Below are positions 17,984-27,053 of a stretch of 64,000 nt of DNA, piece by piece. The notes beneath the pieces are model-generated. The model was not told the origin of the DNA, made no database searches, and saw only the letters and a program-made list of their open reading frames with translations. The stretch is taken from contig CAYUIE010000002.1 in NCBI GenBank assembly GCA_964444665.1, positions 281,914-345,913 on the forward strand. Reading direction: 5' to 3'. This DNA comes from CAYZTY01 sp964444665 (lineage in GTDB: Bacteria; Planctomycetota; Phycisphaerae; Sedimentisphaerales; CAYZTY01). A program made the translations under genes and the position numbers. Numbering within the stretch: the first letter of the stretch is position 1; the number at the start of each line of letters is the position of its first letter.

Positions 17984-18050
17984 GGTTAAGTCTCTCCTTG
18001 TGTATTTTGTACCTCGTATTTTTTATCGCGTATCTTCTCGCAGATACGCT

Positions 18051-20018
18051 TCACGCTTCACTTTTTACTATGTATATGTTCTTGTACTGTTTTCCCAAAG
18101 GCTCAAACAACCTTCCGCCCCCCACCAAAAACTTCGGGAAGAATTCCACATACTGTAATCTCAGCGTATGAACAAATGCGCTTAATCCTGAAATGGCTGT
18201 GTTAAAAAGGTGCCCACCTATCAGCACAAGAATAGCAAGAATCACACCTACATAGGGTATACCTCCGGCAATCTTGCCGATGACGTTAATTGCCATCGCC
18301 AGTCCTGCCGTCACCATACCAAGCGCCATCAGTCTTAGATAGCTCAGTACATCACCCACATAGAAAATTGTGCTGAACAGTTGATAACTCCCCATACCTA
18401 TTCGACCGGCCCAGCTGCCTTGCCTTTCGCTGAACAATACTATCATCACTGCCGGTACCGCCGCCGTCCACACACAAATCCTGCTTATGACCGCCGGTAT
18501 CATACCCACCTTGCTGAATCCAAACAGCATTAGAGAATTCAACATTACCAGCCAGGTCAACTTTTCACAAACCGCCCCGATAAAGTCTTTGCGTACCAGT
18601 TGATGTATGAAGGCAATTGCCAGGCCCACGATTATCTGGAAATACCCCAACCCGAGTGCCAGTACGAAAAACGTCATCGGTTGTTCCAGCGGGTCAAACC
18701 ACATCATCTTTTTTCGCACCGGCGCCAGTTGCGGTATGAATTGCTGTATCGCGTCACCAAACCACCCGCCCGTTAATGCACCCGCTGCAATTGTAGTAAG
18801 TGAACAGGCCCCGAGCAGCCAGAAGAGCATTTTATCGCCTTGCATTTTTCGAAGCATATACGCCACCACCGCAATGATAACGATACCGTAACCGGCGTCA
18901 GTCAGACAAAGCCCGAAGAACAGCGCAAAAAAAGGCGCCAAAAAAGCTGTAGGGTCAACCTCGAAGTGTTGTGGCATTCCATACAGCCGCGTTATAACCT
19001 CGAAAGGTCTGACTGTACGAGTGTTTGTTATCTCCACCGGCACGTCTTCATCCTGCCCCTGTTCCATTTCCATCAGGCTCGATGCCGAGAACTGTGATGC
19101 TGTTGCCTCCAGCCGGCCGTAATCGGCTTTCTTGACCCATCCTTCCAGAAGAACTGTCTGCTCGGTGGCCGGTGCCGACGTTTGCACCTGCTGGCGTTTA
19201 AGCAGATTCTCATAGTGGTCTAAAAGAATCTGTAGTTTCAGGTACTCCTGCCCCAACTCGGCCGCTTTTTCATATTCTGTTTGAAGGTGCTTTGATATCT
19301 CGTTGAGTTCGGCCTTGTTCTTTTCATACGCTTCTGCCACCGTGCCGGTCATCGACTCAAAGCTTACCGGCTCGTAATCCGCAGCCCGAAGCACTTTTTG
19401 GACATCACTTATATTCTCTTTGAGGCAAACGATAACGCAGGCATGTCGGTTGCCTGTACTACCGACCTGTTCTAATGCTGCGCCCAGCTCCCCGAGTGCT
19501 GCTGCTGTCCTCTCGAAATGCTGGCCGGGTATCAATCCCAGAAGGATATTTGTTCGCCGCAGCTTTCCGATTTCCTCTATTGGCGTTGTCAGCCCAACCC
19601 ATGGCTCCAGGCTCTCCACCATAGATCGGCAACTCTCATACCTGCCGTTTAACCTGCCAATCTTCTCGCGTACTTCCTCGCACTTTTCAAGAATCTCCAG
19701 TGCCTCTCGGCCTGAGACCACCTCACTGTAAAACTTTTCTGCAACGACCGCGCGAGGTGAAAGCATGCCCGTCAATCCCTTTTTCTCCTGTTTGTACTCC
19801 TGCAGAAATGATATGCTTTTTGCTAATCGGCTCGTCAAATCCTGCAGGTCCCGAGGTCGAGTGCTCTGGGGCTGCAGTTCCGGCCAATCCTTGCTCACCA
19901 TTGCTTTGTCCGCATCAAGCACTTCCATAATGCCTTCCTGCTGAATCGCCTCAAGCAGCAAGGCAGCTTCACTGCGATGCGTGGCAATCATAACTTTTTT
20001 CATCTGAGCAATGGCCAT
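18051..20018 (-). CDS. ntpI: V/A-type ATPase subunit I (a-type stator)
   Basis: The 655-residue protein has a cytoplasmic N-terminal half with coiled coils (start MAIAQMKKVMIATHRSEAALL), and a C-terminal half with seven to eight membrane helices. The essential Arg helix reads DVLSYLRLMALGMVTAGLA. Conserved GLCLTDAGYG marks the first membrane segment. It forms the half-channels through which ions reach the K ring. It follows the G/H stalk gene by 37 bases. Confidence 0.94.
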   Translation of the reverse strand: MAIAQMKKVMIATHRSEAALLLEAIQQEGIMEVLDADKAMVSKDWPELQPQSTRPRDLQDLTSRLAKSISFLQEYKQEKKGLTGMLSPRAVVAEKFYSEVVSGREALEILEKCEEVREKIGRLNGRYESCRSMVESLEPWVGLTTPIEEIGKLRRTNILLGLIPGQHFERTAAALGELGAALEQVGSTGNRHACVIVCLKENISDVQKVLRAADYEPVSFESMTGTVAEAYEKNKAELNEISKHLQTEYEKAAELGQEYLKLQILLDHYENLLKRQQVQTSAPATEQTVLLEGWVKKADYGRLEATASQFSASSLMEMEQGQDEDVPVEITNTRTVRPFEVITRLYGMPQHFEVDPTAFLAPFFALFFGLCLTDAGYGIVIIAVVAYMLRKMQGDKMLFWLLGACSLTTIAAGALTGGWFGDAIQQFIPQLAPVRKKMMWFDPLEQPMTFFVLALGLGYFQIIVGLAIAFIHQLVRKDFIGAVCEKLTWLVMLNSLMLFGFSKVGMIPAVISRICVWTAAVPAVMIVLFSERQGSWAGRIGMGSYQLFSTIFYVGDVLSYLRLMALGMVTAGLAMAINVIGKIAGGIPYVGVILAILVLIGGHLFNTAISGLSAFVHTLRLQYVEFFPKFLVGGGRLFEPLGKQYKNIYIVKSEA

Positions 20019-20055
20019 ATTATTGCTCTGTTAAATGTCCGCTGAATATTCGCAA

Positions 20056-20364
20056 TTAAAGACTCTTAAGGTATTCCACTACTTTCGTTACCGCCTTATC
20101 CATTCCTGCCCCGGCCTTTTGCTCTAACTGGCTTCGCTCATTTTGGGCCTTGGCCTTTAGCTCTTCAATTTCCTTCGTCGTCGCTGATGCCGACTCGTTG
20201 ACCGCCTTATTGATTGCCTCTTTGCGTTCGACCTCAGCTTGCTGAAGCTGCTGGTTCCTTGCCGTTTTTGCCTCTTCAGCATTCCTGGCTGATTCTGCCC
20301 GTGCCTGTTTGATAATCTCTTGAGCTTGTGCTTCTGCTTGTTTGATTTGTTTGATTAATTCCAT
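20056..20364 (-). CDS. V/A-type ATPase peripheral-stalk subunit G/H
   Basis: This 102-residue protein is almost wholly a charged coiled coil (EAQAQEIIKQARAESARNAEEA). Its length, composition and place as first gene of the ATPase set fit the G/H (archaeal AhaH) subunit, which pairs with E. It begins 13 bases after the malate dehydrogenase stop, so both are likely on one transcript. Confidence 0.85.
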   Translation of the reverse strand: MELIKQIKQAEAQAQEIIKQARAESARNAEEAKTARNQQLQQAEVERKEAINKAVNESASATTKEIEELKAKAQNERSQLEQKAGAGMDKAVTKVVEYLKSL

Positions 20365-20377
20365 TATTTATCGATTC

Positions 20378-21313
20378 CTAATCCAGGTGTTTATCTACCT
20401 TTGCGGCAAGCTCTTTTACATGCTGAAGTGATTTATCGAATGCTTCTCTTTCAGCTTTATTCAAATCCAGTTCGATAATTTTTTCCATCCCTCCGGCTCC
20501 CAGTATTGCCGGCACACCCAGAAAATAACCGCCGACGTCATACTCTTTATCGCACCACGCACAACACGCAAGGACATTCTTTTTATCATTCAGTATGGCC
20601 TCGGTCATTTTAACCGTACCGGCCGCAGGAGCATAATATGCGCTCGAACCGAGCAAATTAACCACCTCAATTCCACCCTTGCGAGTTCGCTCAATGATAG
20701 CCTCAATCTTCTTCTTCGGCAAAAGTTGCTCGAGCGGTATACCTTTTACGCAGGTAAATCTCGGCAGCGGGACCATATCGTCTCCGTGTCCGCCCATTAA
20801 TACTCCTTGTACATCCGCGGTACTCACGCCTAATTCCGCCGCAACGAAGTAATTGAACCTGGCCGAATCGAGGGCTCCGGCCATTCCCATTACTTTGTTT
20901 TTCGCAAAGCCACTAACCTTTGCCGCGGCATGAACCATCGCATCGAGCGGATTGCAGACCACGATAATGAAACTATCGGGTGAGTATTTGACTACCTGTT
21001 GGGTGACATTTTTGACGATTGAGGTATTCTTTGCCATCAAATCATCTCTGCTCATACCGGGTTTTCGTGGAAAGCCACTGGTGATGATGACAATATCACT
21101 GCCGGCGGTTTGGCTCCAGTCTGTCGTGCCGGTTATTCTGCACTGGTACGGATGCACCGGTCCTGCCTGGGCAAGATCCAGTGCCTTGCCCTGTGCAAGT
21201 CCTTCAACTATGTCCAGTAGTACGATGTCACCAAGCTGTTTTGCTGCAGTAATGTGGGCGGTTGTTGCACCGACATTACCCGCCCCCACGATGGTTATCC
21301 TGCTTCTTCTCAC
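20378..21313 (-). CDS. mdh: Malate dehydrogenase, LDH-like type
   Basis: The protein oxidises malate to oxaloacetate with NAD. It has the dinucleotide site ITIVGAGNVGATTAH, the adenine-ribose Asp in DIVEGLAQGKALDL, substrate loop GFPRKPGMSRDDL with the Arg that distinguishes malate from lactate dehydrogenase, CNPLDAM, and the catalytic His in MGGHGDDMVP. I place the start at the GTG at 21313, preceded by AAAGGAG, giving 311 residues, the usual length. The frame is open to a GTG at 21433, but the extra 40 residues do not look like protein. It heads the V-ATPase operon. Confidence 0.9.
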   Translation of the reverse strand: MRRSRITIVGAGNVGATTAHITAAKQLGDIVLLDIVEGLAQGKALDLAQAGPVHPYQCRITGTTDWSQTAGSDIVIITSGFPRKPGMSRDDLMAKNTSIVKNVTQQVVKYSPDSFIIVVCNPLDAMVHAAAKVSGFAKNKVMGMAGALDSARFNYFVAAELGVSTADVQGVLMGGHGDDMVPLPRFTCVKGIPLEQLLPKKKIEAIIERTRKGGIEVVNLLGSSAYYAPAAGTVKMTEAILNDKKNVLACCAWCDKEYDVGGYFLGVPAILGAGGMEKIIELDLNKAEREAFDKSLQHVKELAAKVDKHLD

Positions 21314-21534
21314 AAGCTCCTTTCCGACATCCTTGTTTGTGTCACGGAAATCAAGGATATGATTATATATACTCGACAATTTTTTTCTATTGAAAAATCT
21401 GGACTGATTTCTTGTAGGGCTCTGTCGGAGCACGTGGTTTTTTTGGTTTGTTTATCTTTATTAAAGTGTTAATTTTTTAAACTGTCTTGATGGAGCCGTT
21501 ACAATCAGGTAAAATTTACTCTAAATACGCGTAA

Positions 21535-21548
21535 GATTGCCGGCAATC
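21535..21548. promoter_or_regulatory. 14-bp perfect palindrome, possible operator
   Basis: GATTGCCGGCAATC lies in the divergent region between mdh and the gene starting at 21581, 33 bases before its GTG. It could bind a dimeric regulator. No known box is recognised. Confidence 0.3.
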
Positions 21549-21580
21549 GTACTTGCCGGATATAGTGATAAGGTCGCTGA

Positions 21581-22759
21581 GTGGTCGAGAATAAAAATCG
21601 GACGGTTGATTTTAACGGGCAAACTGTACCAAAGCCCTCGACAGGCCGGGGGCATAACTTGTCTAGGAAAAAAACAAGGCGGCCGTTGCACTTGCCTGAA
21701 CCCAGCCTTGCCCACCTACAGAGACTTACTGATAAAACCGGTATCTTTGAGCATGCCGACGGCATCCACCCGGATAAGAAGCACGGCTATTGCGCAGAGG
21801 ATGTCGGCCGTGCCCTTGTGGCTGTGCTGAAGTACGCCCGTTATTACACACACCCAGCGACACATCAGTTAGTCGATACCTATCTAAAATACTTAAAGCA
21901 CGCCCAGTTGGAGGATGGTCGCTTCCATCACAGAACCAGCACTGAGGGGAAGCTGAGCAAGCAAATAGCTTCTGGTGATGACTTTGGCAGAGTGCTTTGG
22001 GGTTTGGGACACGCAGTCGCTTACTCCCTCAACGCTCAAGTTGAGGCGTTAGCCAGGCAGTTATTTGAGCGCGCTTTACTGCATATTGTCACCAGTGATA
22101 TTCAGACATATTCCAAGGCTACCGCATACTCTGTCCTTGGTTTGCATTATTACCTGAAACGCCATCCAAAATCATCACATGCCGAGAGGACCCTAAAGGG
22201 GCTTGCCGATTATATGCTATACGTTTATGGCCAGAAATCTTCCGATGACTGGTGCTGGTTCGATGATTCTGTGACCTACGAAAATGCCAAGCTGCCTCAT
22301 TGTCTTTTAGCCGCTTACGAGACCACAGGACAGCAGAAGTATCTTGACACGGCCCGCCAATCGCTGGATTTCCTCATTAATGTTAATTTTCCAGACGGGC
22401 AAATGATGCAGGTAGTCGGAAACCGCGGCTGGTATCAAAAGGGCAAAGAATGCTCGCGATTCGACCAGCAGCCCATTGATGCCGCCGGGATGGTCCAGGT
22501 CTGCGCCGCTGCTTATAGAATTTTGGGTCTTGAGAAGTACAAAGACAAAATGATTTCAGCCTTTCAGTGGTTCCTCGGCCATAATATCCTCGGCCTGCCG
22601 GTCTACGATGCCTCTTCCGGTGGCTCGCGGGACGGTTTGTGTGCGGATGGTGTGAATAACAATCAGGGGGCAGAGTCAAGTATTATGTATTTAATCGCGA
22701 ATCTGACTGTTAGAGAAGCCTGCGGCCTGACAGGACAGACCGGTGTTAATCAAGCCTGA
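21581..22759 (+). CDS. Alpha/alpha-barrel protein, probable glycoside-active enzyme or accessory
   Basis: This 392-residue protein starts at a GTG with AAGG upstream. After a basic N-terminal stretch it shows helical repeats with motifs of (alpha/alpha)6-barrel sugar proteins: SGDDFGRVLWGLGHA, DDWCWFDDSVTYENAKLPH, FDQQPIDAAGMVQVC and NNNQGAESSIMYL. Related sequences occur beside or fused to glycosyltransferases and mannan-type phosphorylases. The repeated Trp, Asp and Glu patches suggest a sugar-binding cleft, but the reaction is unknown. Its 3' end overlaps the convergent PAC2 gene by 14 bases. Confidence 0.65.
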   Translation: MVENKNRTVDFNGQTVPKPSTGRGHNLSRKKTRRPLHLPEPSLAHLQRLTDKTGIFEHADGIHPDKKHGYCAEDVGRALVAVLKYARYYTHPATHQLVDTYLKYLKHAQLEDGRFHHRTSTEGKLSKQIASGDDFGRVLWGLGHAVAYSLNAQVEALARQLFERALLHIVTSDIQTYSKATAYSVLGLHYYLKRHPKSSHAERTLKGLADYMLYVYGQKSSDDWCWFDDSVTYENAKLPHCLLAAYETTGQQKYLDTARQSLDFLINVNFPDGQMMQVVGNRGWYQKGKECSRFDQQPIDAAGMVQVCAAAYRILGLEKYKDKMISAFQWFLGHNILGLPVYDASSGGSRDGLCADGVNNNQGAESSIMYLIANLTVREACGLTGQTGVNQA

Positions 22760-23618
22760 TGCCTTGCTGTTCAAGCCAGCTTTTCAGATCACCCATCTCG
22801 CTGTCGAAGACTTCATTGTCGTAATCTTCTTCGAGCTTCAAAATGCTTTTGGCCAATTCCGGCTGGTGTTGAATAACGTCATTCAGTTTCTTCTCAAATT
22901 CTTCGCTGCTGGCTCGCAGGTCATCAAGATGCAATTTCAGCCCGAGCATGCCGGCTAATCTCCTGGCCAGTCTTTCTATACATTTTGGGTTGTGGCCCTG
23001 TACGTATGCGGGAATCTCGGCGACGAGGCTGACCATATTTAGTCCTCTTTGCGGACAGCTTTTTGTAAGGTAAGTGACGATGCTGGCCGGCCCTTCATAA
23101 TCGGAAAATCTTACACCATATTGCTCCAGTCCGTCTTTTAATTCCTTATGGGAAACCGAGCAATAGACCCTCGGCTCGCGGGTATGCGGCACGAGCCCGG
23201 CCACGCTGCCTATGAAATATATGGTTTTGACGCCGAACTTGCTGCAAAGCGAAAAGATACATTCGGCATATGCTTCCCAATGACAATGCGGCTCCTTACC
23301 CGAGAAAATTATCAGCTCGCTGCTTTCTGCGCAGGAGAAGATGTTTTTCGGCACCTGGAAGTTGTCGATCAGGCCCTCTTTTATTTTCGTATGCGGCCGA
23401 AACAATGCTGAGATTTCCATCGAACCCGGGAAACTATAGATATAAAATCCCTCCGGCTCGATTTGCGCGAAATCCTGTGCCTTGAGCTGCCGCCTGAGGT
23501 ATTTCAGGGTTCCGGTCGAGGCTTCTCCGCCGTTCATCCAGCCCGAAAAACCCAGCAGGAGACGCGGATTGGTAACTTGAGGTTTACTATAAACTTGCAG
23601 TTTTTCGCTTGCCATCAT
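22746..23618 (-). CDS. PAC2-family protein
   Basis: The 290-residue protein has the features of the PAC2 (proteasome assembly chaperone-like, PF09754) family found in bacteria and archaea: LLLGFSGWMNGGEAS at the start, TIYFIGSVAGLVPHTREPRV, and a C-terminal helical region with acidic residues. The family is structurally related to nucleoside phosphorylases, but its bacterial role is unsettled. Its ATG is followed by a second ATG; either may be used. Confidence 0.8.
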   Translation of the reverse strand: MMASEKLQVYSKPQVTNPRLLLGFSGWMNGGEASTGTLKYLRRQLKAQDFAQIEPEGFYIYSFPGSMEISALFRPHTKIKEGLIDNFQVPKNIFSCAESSELIIFSGKEPHCHWEAYAECIFSLCSKFGVKTIYFIGSVAGLVPHTREPRVYCSVSHKELKDGLEQYGVRFSDYEGPASIVTYLTKSCPQRGLNMVSLVAEIPAYVQGHNPKCIERLARRLAGMLGLKLHLDDLRASSEEFEKKLNDVIQHQPELAKSILKLEEDYDNEVFDSEMGDLKSWLEQQGIRLD

Positions 23619-23835
23619 TCATTCTCAGCATTGGATACCTTACTTTTTACCAATTATTCCCGTTGTTTGCCATGAAAATTACAATCTGTTCAAAAAATAC
23701 ACCCTCGGACAACAGACGCAGATGAACTTTAGTTCTGAGAGCTGTTTTCAGACACTCAGGGGGGTAAGGTGAATTGATATATCATAAGATCTGCGATAGC
23801 ATCTTGCTTTATTAGTATTTGATTAAGCGAGCGAT

Positions 23836-24852
23836 TTAATCTGAAATCTCATGCACAATCCTGGATATCTGTTTTTCTAAAAGCTTTGAAAAAATTTCCT
23901 GTCCCTTCGGATTCAGATGGTCTCCCTCGCTATAAAAGAAATCGTCTCGGTCAAAGTAAATATTGTGAAAGTCGAGATTCCTATATAAGTATCTGCCGTA
24001 AGCAGGATTTTCCGAAGTCATTTGTTTTAGTTCTTTGTCTATTATGTATTGTCCCGCACGTTCTGCATAGTTTTTTGATACTGGCATTTGCAAAGTTACT
24101 ACCCAAACATTATTCTCTTTGCACATTTGTAATATCTTATCAAAATAGACAAGAATTGCTTCATCATAAACATCCCGGCCATCCAGATGATACTTTGCTC
24201 TGCTAAAAGCGAATTCCTTGTCAGTGGACTGTTTCCTGTCTGCCCATGCTCTGTCCTTGATGCTTGGGGGTTTTGGTTCCTGTAACAGAAAACGCTTTAT
24301 GCTGCCTGCTATATTCTTAACGAAATATTCCTGTCCTAAGCGCTTGTCCAATATAGTTAGTACATTACATTTTCTTGAAAATATATGTCGTCCCGTCAAC
24401 CTTGACACTTCAGAGTAATCAATGTATCTGCTCCAGAAAAAAGGTGTATCAATGCTATTTGTTTTGTAAGAACTGAACGTGTGCTGATCTATCGGTATGA
24501 CAACAAGCTTTAGCGAAGGCATTTGTAGTATGTAATGCTTTAGAATATAATAGGATTGAATATAACTGGCTTTTCCAAACGACAGATTAAAAGCGCTGCT
24601 TCTAATCCTTTGGGTATCTATCCCCTTTCGAAAATGAGAATCTCCAAGAAAAATCACCTCCAGGTTCTGTTTATTCTTTTCAAAAGCTGATATGATATTG
24701 AGGTTCTTTGACTGGCTGACAAAAAAGACTCTGTTCGTCATCTCCAAACATACTAACGAAGCTACGAAAAGCCCGACAAATATACAGACGTGAGCCTTTC
24801 GTATATTGTATTTTCTGCTGCCTTCAAAATTGGAAATAAACGAATTCTTCAC
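23836..24852 (-). CDS. SGNH/AlgJ-like O-acetyltransferase partner
   Basis: The 338-residue protein has one N-terminal membrane anchor (VCIFVGLFVASLVCL), then an SGNH-hydrolase-like domain with the serine in FLGDSHFRKGID and the catalytic Asp/His in GDHLNPKG near the end. The GTG start at 24852 has GGGAG nine bases upstream and lies 29 bases inside the MBOAT gene. Together these fit a polysaccharide O-acetylation pair of the AlgI-AlgJ/X or DltB-DltD type: the MBOAT moves acetyl across the membrane and this protein passes it to sugar. The polysaccharide is unknown. Confidence 0.8.
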   Translation of the reverse strand: MKNSFISNFEGSRKYNIRKAHVCIFVGLFVASLVCLEMTNRVFFVSQSKNLNIISAFEKNKQNLEVIFLGDSHFRKGIDTQRIRSSAFNLSFGKASYIQSYYILKHYILQMPSLKLVVIPIDQHTFSSYKTNSIDTPFFWSRYIDYSEVSRLTGRHIFSRKCNVLTILDKRLGQEYFVKNIAGSIKRFLLQEPKPPSIKDRAWADRKQSTDKEFAFSRAKYHLDGRDVYDEAILVYFDKILQMCKENNVWVVTLQMPVSKNYAERAGQYIIDKELKQMTSENPAYGRYLYRNLDFHNIYFDRDDFFYSEGDHLNPKGQEIFSKLLEKQISRIVHEISD

Positions 24853-26239
24853 TGGTTCGAACTCCCAGCAACAGCAGGTAATATAGCATCACCAAATAAG
24901 AAACGATCTGTACGGCAGGTCTTAATTTCATCATTGCCAGCAAATCACACCTCTTGTACTGTAATATCCCCACGGCAAACAATGGTGCTATGAGAAATAA
25001 AAGTCTGCCCAGTTCACCAATGGGTGGAAATTGAAGACCTGAAAATAAATATATCACCAAACTAACAGCTTGATTCAAGGAGGATGCCCTGAAAATCAGC
25101 CATCCAAAACACACAAGATGAAAGAAGAATATGACTTTCGCCATCCACCATAGCCTTTGAACAATAATATTCCGCGGTGGAGATATTTTCTCAAGCAGGA
25201 TTTCAAATCGTCTATATGCCATAAGCAGGAAAGCATGATATATGCCCCAAAAAACGAATGTCCACGCCGCACCATGCCAGAGGCCCCCCAAAAGCATTGT
25301 TATCAAAATGTTCCTGCGTGTTATGACTGCGCCCTTCCTGCTGCCTCCCAGCGGGATGTATAGATAATCCCTAAGCCAGCTTGAGAGGCTTATGTGCCAT
25401 CTGCGCCAAAATTCTCTTGGATTTGTCGAAAGGTATGGCTGCCGAAAATTTTCCATTATCTCGAATCCCAGAAGCTTACCAAGGCCCCTGGCTATGTTAC
25501 TGTATCCTGCAAAATCACAGAATATTTGAAATGCAAAAGCGTACATCGCTAAAACTATCTCGCCGCTTTTGTACTTCCAACCATTGAATACGGGTTCAGC
25601 TATTTTTGCCAGGTTGTCGGCAATTACCACTTTCTGGAACAACCCCCAGAATATCAGATAGCATCCCTCATAGAACCGGTCCACATTAAACGTGCGCGGT
25701 GAAAGTATTTGTGGAAGAAGATTCTTTGCTCTCTCTATTGGGCCGGCAACAAGCTGAGGGAAAAAGGCAACAAAAAGTGCAAAATCAAAAAACTTCCTTG
25801 TCGGCCTGAGCCCACCCCTGTAAATATCTATCGTGTAACTCATCGTCTGGAAGGTATAGAACGAGATGCCAACCGGTAGAATAATGTTTAATGAATTTAA
25901 CCGGATTGAAAAGCCGAAATGATTAATAAGTGCCGTCAGGTCACCTGCAAAAAAATTAAAATACTTGAAAAAGCCGAGTATGGATAAATTGCCGAACACA
26001 CTCAGGAACAGAAAAATCCTTTTCCGTTTCATAGAAACTGAATTGTATATCCTTATACCGCATATGTAGTCGAGTATTGTGGAGATAAAGATTAAGGACA
26101 GGAATTTCCAGTTCCACGCCCCATAAAAAATGTAGCTTGCCACAAGCAACATTCTGTTCTGCCACTTGTGATTAAGTACAAGATACAATCCATACACAAT
26201 CGCCATAAAAACGGCAAATTCTAACGAATTAAACAGCAT
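24824..26239 (-). CDS. MBOAT acyltransferase, AlgI-like
   Basis: This protein of about 471 residues is a polytopic MBOAT with the AlgI signatures QTMSYTIDIYRG, FFPQLVAGPIERA, REFWRRWHISLSSWLRDYLY and the membrane His in LLGGLWHGAAWTF. It begins MLFNSLEF, the usual start of the family, so I take the ATG at 26239 rather than a TTG seven codons upstream. It would transfer acetyl groups from the cytoplasm for O-acetylation of an exported polymer, with the overlapping SGNH gene as its partner. Confidence 0.9.
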   Translation of the reverse strand: MLFNSLEFAVFMAIVYGLYLVLNHKWQNRMLLVASYIFYGAWNWKFLSLIFISTILDYICGIRIYNSVSMKRKRIFLFLSVFGNLSILGFFKYFNFFAGDLTALINHFGFSIRLNSLNIILPVGISFYTFQTMSYTIDIYRGGLRPTRKFFDFALFVAFFPQLVAGPIERAKNLLPQILSPRTFNVDRFYEGCYLIFWGLFQKVVIADNLAKIAEPVFNGWKYKSGEIVLAMYAFAFQIFCDFAGYSNIARGLGKLLGFEIMENFRQPYLSTNPREFWRRWHISLSSWLRDYLYIPLGGSRKGAVITRRNILITMLLGGLWHGAAWTFVFWGIYHAFLLMAYRRFEILLEKISPPRNIIVQRLWWMAKVIFFFHLVCFGWLIFRASSLNQAVSLVIYLFSGLQFPPIGELGRLLFLIAPLFAVGILQYKRCDLLAMMKLRPAVQIVSYLVMLYYLLLLGVRTSEEFVYFQF

Positions 26240-26551
26240 AATCCGATAGTCACCATCCAATCATTGAAATACCGCCTGATAACGGACATAGTGTTTTCCC
26301 AGGCTTAATAAAGAGCTTGACCTCTTATTGCCGGAGAAGCAAAAGTAGTCACGGCAACTTTTTTTTCGACATTTTAGTATTGTCGCATTAGCCACAACTG
26401 TTGTTGGTCCGAAGCGAACTTCTTGCCCGGGAGTTTGTATCCAAAGCCGCAATGTTATGCTGTTTTTGAGAAGGACAAGCCTTAGTAAATTCCCCGCTCC
26501 ACCACATCCGCCGGTGATTAAAAGGTTCTTTGCCGGATTCTTGGAAAGCTG
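26240..26551. other. Divergent intergenic region
   Basis: About 310 bases lie between the MBOAT gene (minus) and the zinc-ribbon gene (plus). A long minus-strand frame crosses it (26261-26941), but it runs through the plus-strand coding region and has no family features. Apart from the promoter at 26530-26557 I see nothing definite here. Confidence 0.4.
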
Positions 26552-26557
26552 TAAAAT
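26530..26557 (+). promoter_or_regulatory. Promoter aligned for a leaderless mRNA
   Basis: TTGCCG (26530-26535), 16 bases, TAAAAT (26552-26557). The predicted RNA start coincides with the ATG at 26564, which has no ribosome binding site. Confidence 0.45.
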
Positions 26558-26563
26558 GTTATT

Positions 26564-27013
26564 ATGTTTAGCGACTCCAATGAAAACTCTGAAACCGCCG
26601 AGGAAGCCGAAGGCGAGTATTCTGATGAACTCAGCCCGGATGCTAAGCCGCTTTGTCCACAATGCCTGAAACCTGTTGACCCTAAGGATTACTATTGTCC
26701 GCATTGTGGTTCGGACGAGCCGATTAATCCGCTCACTGCTTATATGCCCTTCGTACGGCTTCGCTATATGTACAGCGTATTCGGTGCAATGTGGCGAAGG
26801 CTTTGGGATGATAATACAGGCTTCTTTGCGAGCTTTCTGTTTATCCTGCTCATTATCGTTTTTGCACCAATTCTTCTTATTGTTGGCACGCCCATTATGG
26901 CTTGCAGGCTTATAAGGGACCGACAACTGCAAAAGCCGCACACGATTTTGTTACTCATAGGTTTCGCAGCCATTGTTATTATTGTGTTGCTTAGCTGGGC
27001 AATATCAATTTGA
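26564..27013 (+). CDS. Zinc-ribbon membrane protein
   Basis: The 149-residue protein begins with an acidic, disordered stretch. A zinc ribbon follows with two CxxC pairs (CPQC and CPHC, 16 residues between the pairs). After it come a linker and two hydrophobic helices (FASFLFILLIIVFAPILLI and TILLLIGFAAIVIIVLLSW). It resembles the small zinc-ribbon and two-helix proteins widespread in planctomycetes; function unknown. The acidic start, codon usage and cysteines favour this frame over the longer antisense frame. Confidence 0.75.
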   Translation: MFSDSNENSETAEEAEGEYSDELSPDAKPLCPQCLKPVDPKDYYCPHCGSDEPINPLTAYMPFVRLRYMYSVFGAMWRRLWDDNTGFFASFLFILLIIVFAPILLIVGTPIMACRLIRDRQLQKPHTILLLIGFAAIVIIVLLSWAISI

Positions 27014-27053
27014 AATGTATCTTCCTCTGCCAAACTGCGGGCTGATTATCATC

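Noticed and set aside
21314..21433. N-terminal 40-residue extension of malate dehydrogenase
   Set aside because: Both possible starts are GTG, but only the inner one has an AAAGGAG site and gives the family's normal length and first residues.
26261..26941. Long minus-strand open frame of 226 codons
   Set aside because: It runs antisense through the zinc-ribbon membrane protein gene, has a Lys/Arg/Ser-rich composition without domain features, and no ribosome binding site. The plus-strand frame has paired CxxC motifs and membrane helices, so it is preferred.
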